Shown in pieces: positions 60,775-64,000 of a stretch of 64,000 nt of DNA. Source of the stretch: an uncultured Senegalimassilia sp. Its GTDB lineage: Bacteria; Actinomycetota; Coriobacteriia; Coriobacteriales; Eggerthellaceae. A program made the translations under genes and the position numbers. The stretch covers positions 5,073-69,072 of the forward strand of contig NZ_CABQJR010000010.1 of the NCBI RefSeq assembly GCF_902464545.1. The letters are read 5' to 3'. A model generated the notes under the pieces. It was not told the origin of the DNA, made no database searches, and saw nothing but the letters and a program-made list of their open reading frames with translations. Positions within the stretch are counted from its first letter, which is position 1; each line of letters starts with the position of its first letter.

Positions 60775-61971
60775 ATGCGTCAGATTACCGAATCCGAATC
60801 CACTCCTAAAGCCGATGGCTTCTATATGCCGGCCGAATTCGCCCCGCAAGACCGCGTGTTCATGGGCTGGCCGAACCGTCCTGACACGTTTGCGTTCGGC
60901 GCCGTGCCCGCTCAGCGCACCTATGCCGGCATCGCGAATGCCATTTCCGAGTTCACTCCCGTTGTGATGTGCTGCAACGAGGCCGACTACGACAACTGCA
61001 AGGCTGTGTTCAAGGATAACGAGCGCGTGACGGTTATGGAAATGAGCATCAACGATGCTTGGTTCCGCGATACCGGCGCCACGTTCTTGGTGAATGACAA
61101 GGGCGACAAGGCTGCTACTGACTGGCACTTCAATGCATACGGTGGCTTGGTGGATGGCCTGTACTTCCCCTGGGACAAGGATGCTAAAATCGCGCGTAAA
61201 ATGGCCGACTACGTGGGGGTTCGCACGTATCGTCCCGACCATGTGATTCTCGAGGGCGGTTCTATTACCGTTGATGGTGAAGGTACCCTTATCGTTACGG
61301 ACTCGTGCCTGCTTTCCGGTGGTCGTACCGCTTCTGTGCTGGTCGCCCATGAGCCTGATGCAGATGATTGGCCGCTGTACCCGCGTAAATATGAGCCTTT
61401 CAGCGAGGAACTGCGCGCTTACATGACCAAAGAACTCGAAGAGTACTTGGGTGTTGAGAAGGTTATTTGGGTTAAGGAAGGCATCGATCCCGAGGTTACT
61501 AACGGTCATATTGACGACTGCGCGACCTTTATCGCTCCTGGCGTTGTGGCCTGCATCTGGACCGATGATCCGGACTATCCGTTCTATCGTCAGTGCCATG
61601 AAATCTACGACACTTTGGTTAACGCTACCGATGCTAAGGGTCGCAAGCTGAAGGTCTACAAGCTTCCCATGCCCGAGAAGCCTTGCTTCATGTCCGATGA
61701 GGAAGCGAATTCCATCGACCTGGTGAACCCGCGTACCGCGCAGGACGAGCCGCAGATTGCTTCCTACATGAATTACCTGGTAACCAATCACGGTTGCATC
61801 ATCCCGCAATACGGCGACGTTAATGATGCTCTTGCCGTAGAAACCTTGCAGAAGATTTACGACGAGACGTGGGGCGAAGGCGTGTTCAAGTGCGTTGGCG
61901 TTGACTCTCGCCAGGTTGTGTACGGCGGTGGCAACATCCACTGCATCACGCAGCAGGAGCCCTCTGCTTAA
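60775..61971 (+). CDS. aguA: agmatine deiminase
   Basis: A 398-residue member of the peptidyl-arginine-deiminase-like family. GGAGG precedes the ATG at 60775. The catalytic set is visible: Asp99 in AWFRDTG, His245 in TNGHIDD, and the nucleophile Cys390 in GGGNIHCITQQEP, the typical agmatine deiminase signature. It converts agmatine to N-carbamoylputrescine and ammonia. It is about 25 residues longer than usual because of an extra segment at about 184-207 (after LLSGGRT). It is the second gene of the cluster. Confidence 0.94.
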   Translation: MRQITESESTPKADGFYMPAEFAPQDRVFMGWPNRPDTFAFGAVPAQRTYAGIANAISEFTPVVMCCNEADYDNCKAVFKDNERVTVMEMSINDAWFRDTGATFLVNDKGDKAATDWHFNAYGGLVDGLYFPWDKDAKIARKMADYVGVRTYRPDHVILEGGSITVDGEGTLIVTDSCLLSGGRTASVLVAHEPDADDWPLYPRKYEPFSEELRAYMTKELEEYLGVEKVIWVKEGIDPEVTNGHIDDCATFIAPGVVACIWTDDPDYPFYRQCHEIYDTLVNATDAKGRKLKVYKLPMPEKPCFMSDEEANSIDLVNPRTAQDEPQIASYMNYLVTNHGCIIPQYGDVNDALAVETLQKIYDETWGEGVFKCVGVDSRQVVYGGGNIHCITQQEPSA

Positions 61972-62058
61972 AGCTTGGAAACACTTTCAAATAGGCATCT
62001 GACCCATAAATTCATGATTCGCATTAATTGCTAACAGGGTTAATGGGTTCTGAATACG

Positions 62059-62102
62059 GAGGGCGTAGGTTTTTGCTAGAGGTAAGACTTGCGCCCTCTT
62101 TT
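62059..62102 (+). terminator. Rho-independent terminator after aguA
   Basis: GAGGGCG (62059-62065) pairs with CGCCCTC (62092-62098), followed by TTTT. The loop is 26 bases. It would separate the enzymes from the transporter genes. Confidence 0.65.
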
Positions 62103-62230
62103 GGATTACGAAGCGCAAGAGGGGAACCGTGCGAAAGAAACGACCCTTTTTGAAAACGCCGGTGGCGGTAATGGTTGCCGTGCTCGCTTCGTAGGATGCC
62201 AACTTCGATAACAGAAGGAGGGAGTAGTCC

Positions 62231-62452
62231 ATGAGTGCCGTAGATGAAATCAGGTCCGAGCTGAGCGGAAGCACGAACTTCGATGAAGCTCACGAAGGGG
62301 AACTGTTCGAGCGTATCGCGGAAATCGAAGAGCAAGAACGCGAGGGAAAGCTCATTCCTGGACTGGATAAAGCCGACAACATTTTGATAGCCGCAATGTT
62401 TATCGTGCTGGGAGTGTTGCCTGTTATCTGGTATGCGGTCATGTATTTCTAA
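62231..62452 (+). CDS. small single-pass membrane protein preceding the transporter
   Basis: A 73-residue protein: an acidic, helical N-terminal half (FERIAEIEEQEREGKL) and one C-terminal membrane helix (about 50-71, NILIAAMFIVLGVLPVIWYA). AGAAGGAGGGAG precedes the ATG. It ends 13 bases before the NCS1-type transporter gene. Its placement and topology resemble small accessory subunits of secondary transporters. I do not recognise a named family. Confidence 0.75.
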   Translation: MSAVDEIRSELSGSTNFDEAHEGELFERIAEIEEQEREGKLIPGLDKADNILIAAMFIVLGVLPVIWYAVMYF

Positions 62453-62465
62453 GGGGAGGTGCATT

Positions 62466-63905
62466 ATGGCTGAAGCAGATGTCAACAGCGAGGCTCAAAG
62501 CGAGTCTATGCCTGTTCTAAAAAGCGAGCGTCCTTATGGTTTCAAAGATTACACGGTAGTTATCACGGGTTTTGCGTGCGCGGCATGGTGTTTTATCACC
62601 GGAGGAAGTCTGGCGCTATATGTAGACGTTCCGACAGCGCTTGTTGGCTCGATTGCCGGCAACATCGTTGCAGTATTGCTTATGTCGCTTGCGACGCAGG
62701 TGATATCGGGAAAATATGGAGTCGACGCATACACATCGGTGCGAGGCATCCTTGGTGGCAAAGGCACGAAGGTATTCCTGATTTTGATGTCCATATTCGT
62801 TATTGCTTGGCTGGTTATCCTCTGTATGATGGTGGCGAAGGCCGTTGGCAATATCGTGCTTGGGTTTACCGGAACGGACATCACTACCGGTGTTCCCATG
62901 TTCATTCTTTCGGTGATTGCCGGCGCGATTTGCTGGATGGTCGCCTGGAAGGGCCCTGTGCTCTTGAAGAAGCTCAATAACTTCGTAGCACCTATTTTCG
63001 TCATCATTTTGATCTTCCTGTTCGTGGTGGTCAGCATGAACTACGGTTGGGATACCGTTCTGTCCGCTAAGCCCTTGGCTCCGTTTGAGGACCAGTGGCT
63101 GAACTTCCTGGTAGTCTTCGAGCTCAGTATGGGCGCCGGCTTTTCTTGGTGGCCGAATATGGGTGGTGTTGCGAAGCTGTGCAAGACCACGAAGGCGGCT
63201 TTCTGGCCAAACGTTATCGGATTGGTTTTCGCCGCGACTCTGGGCACCGTTATGGGTGTTGCAGCATCTCTGCTGGTGAACAGCTCCGATCCGACTGCAT
63301 GGATGATTCCGATGGGCGGTCTGGGTCTTGGCACCGCGGCTTTGCTGCTGGTGATTTGTGCCGACATTACTGCATGCTCCGTTATGTTGTACAACCTGGG
63401 TATTGGCATTAAGCAAGTGAAGACCTTTGTGAAAATCCCATGGGGCAAGTGCACTGGCTTGATTACCCTGATTGCTTTCGTCGGCATGATTTGGGCTGAG
63501 CCGCTGTACGACAATTTCTATATCATCCTGGGTATTTCCAGCATGAGCTGCGCTCCTATCGCAATGATGCAGCTGGTTGACTACTACGCGTTCAGGAAAA
63601 AGCACATTTCCATTCGCGACGCTTACAACAACGGCAAGAACTCCAAGTACTATTTCTGGGGTGGCTTCAACTGGGTTGCAATTGGCGTTTTCGCAGCTTC
63701 GGTGGTGCTGTATCTTGCAATTTTCGATCCCTTCCTGTGCATTCCTCATGACGCCTTCAGGTACTGCAACGCAACAACTGCTGTGTGTATCTTCAGCGCG
63801 CTTGCATACTATGTGCTAGGAAAGCTGCTTCTGGTGAAGAGAGGTATCGGCGGCTTCCCGAAGCCTAATGAGAAGGCCGGCATCGAATCGAACGGTAAAG
63901 AATAG
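62466..63905 (+). CDS. NCS1-family cation symporter (cytosine/purine/allantoin permease type)
   Basis: A 479-residue protein with about twelve membrane segments. The NCS1 mark MQLVDYYAFRKKHISIRDAY lies near the end, and GFACAAWCFITGGSLA in the first helix fits the family. AGGGGAGG precedes the ATG at 62466. NCS1 proteins take up nucleobases, hydantoins, allantoin or vitamins with H+ or Na+. Here it lies between agmatine deiminase and carbamate kinase genes, where other bacteria have an APC-type agmatine/putrescine antiporter (AguD). Import of agmatine or export of putrescine is therefore the likely job, which would be new for this family. Confidence 0.85.
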   Translation: MAEADVNSEAQSESMPVLKSERPYGFKDYTVVITGFACAAWCFITGGSLALYVDVPTALVGSIAGNIVAVLLMSLATQVISGKYGVDAYTSVRGILGGKGTKVFLILMSIFVIAWLVILCMMVAKAVGNIVLGFTGTDITTGVPMFILSVIAGAICWMVAWKGPVLLKKLNNFVAPIFVIILIFLFVVVSMNYGWDTVLSAKPLAPFEDQWLNFLVVFELSMGAGFSWWPNMGGVAKLCKTTKAAFWPNVIGLVFAATLGTVMGVAASLLVNSSDPTAWMIPMGGLGLGTAALLLVICADITACSVMLYNLGIGIKQVKTFVKIPWGKCTGLITLIAFVGMIWAEPLYDNFYIILGISSMSCAPIAMMQLVDYYAFRKKHISIRDAYNNGKNSKYYFWGGFNWVAIGVFAASVVLYLAIFDPFLCIPHDAFRYCNATTAVCIFSALAYYVLGKLLLVKRGIGGFPKPNEKAGIESNGKE

Positions 63906-63936
63906 TTTTCGATAAACAAGCAAGGAGGTAAACCCT

Positions 63937-64000
63937 ATGCCCTATGCAAAAGGTGACGGTCCTTCCGTAGTCATCGCCCTCGGCGGCAACGCCCTCGGCA
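63937..64000 (+). CDS. carbamate kinase, N-terminal part (cut by window edge)
   Basis: The ATG at 63937 has AAGGAGG nine bases upstream. The first 21 residues include VVIALGGNALG, the signature N-terminus of carbamate kinases, which turn carbamoyl phosphate and ADP into ATP, carbon dioxide and ammonia. In this cluster it completes the agmatine pathway and yields ATP. It lies 31 bases after the transporter gene. The rest is outside the window. Confidence 0.85.
   Translation, partial: MPYAKGDGPSVVIALGGNALG

Overview
This window is high-GC chromosomal DNA that reads like a member of the Coriobacteriia, most likely the family Eggerthellaceae. The pointers are multi-pass membrane proteins ending in a LuxR helix-turn-helix, a molybdopterin oxidoreductase, a TorD-like chaperone, the actinobacterial fhaA-fhaB-pstP-rodA signalling cluster, and a large isopeptide-repeat surface adhesin. 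No rRNA, tRNA, CRISPR array or insertion sequence is visible. A perfect parS site (57086-57101) suggests the window lies in the origin-proximal part of the chromosome.

Layout. 1-3255 (minus) is the phosphosignalling/cell-wall cluster: FHA proteins, PP2C phosphatase and the start of an FtsW/RodA flippase-like gene. 3592-8973 holds a membrane LuxR regulator, a small secreted protein, a two-winged-helix protein with a TorD chaperone, and a LOG-family nucleotide hydrolase. 9019-10698 is a CIRCE-controlled groEL. 10818-14217 is an accessory island of lower GC: four regularly spaced palindromic operators, a Fic protein with its own winged helix, an SRAP/YedK protein and an HNH nuclease. 14368-24162 has a secreted nuclease lipoprotein, a GlcD-type oxidase, a membrane Ser/Thr kinase with a large N-lobe insertion, an acetamidase/formamidase homologue and a molybdoenzyme. 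24760-32634 runs from serS through a cyanophycin-synthetase-N-like protein with an ATP-grasp ligase to a group of envelope proteins (YtxH, PRC-barrel, TVP38, TM2). 33036-36818 has an archaeal-type class I aldolase and a CstA transporter.

37038-46394 is the most dynamic part: a membrane LuxR gene broken at a run of nine G residues (a likely phase-variation switch) faces a 2,408-residue adhesin gene. 46589-52107 (minus) is a 5-oxoprolinase operon (pxpB-pxpC-accB-accC-DUF1445-pxpA). 52326-55201 carries a TauE-type permease, a universal stress protein and an aminotransferase. 55445-58945 is the vitamin B6 locus (pdxR-like MocR regulator facing pdxS-pdxT). 59552 to the right edge is an agmatine deiminase energy pathway (carbamoyltransferase, agmatine deiminase, a small membrane protein, an NCS1-type transporter, carbamate kinase) with noticeably lower GC.

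The strongest undescribed signal is a structured element of about 170 bases present twice (32640-32808 and 58088-58263). Both copies start within five bases of a stop codon, fold into three hairpins, and differ from each other mainly by changes that keep base pairing: six compensated pairs. That is the signature of a conserved RNA fold, not a plain DNA repeat. Other leads are the 9-G switch, the 51/52-base phased operator array, competing pairings upstream of the adhesin, and the NCS1 transporter plus small membrane protein in the agmatine pathway.
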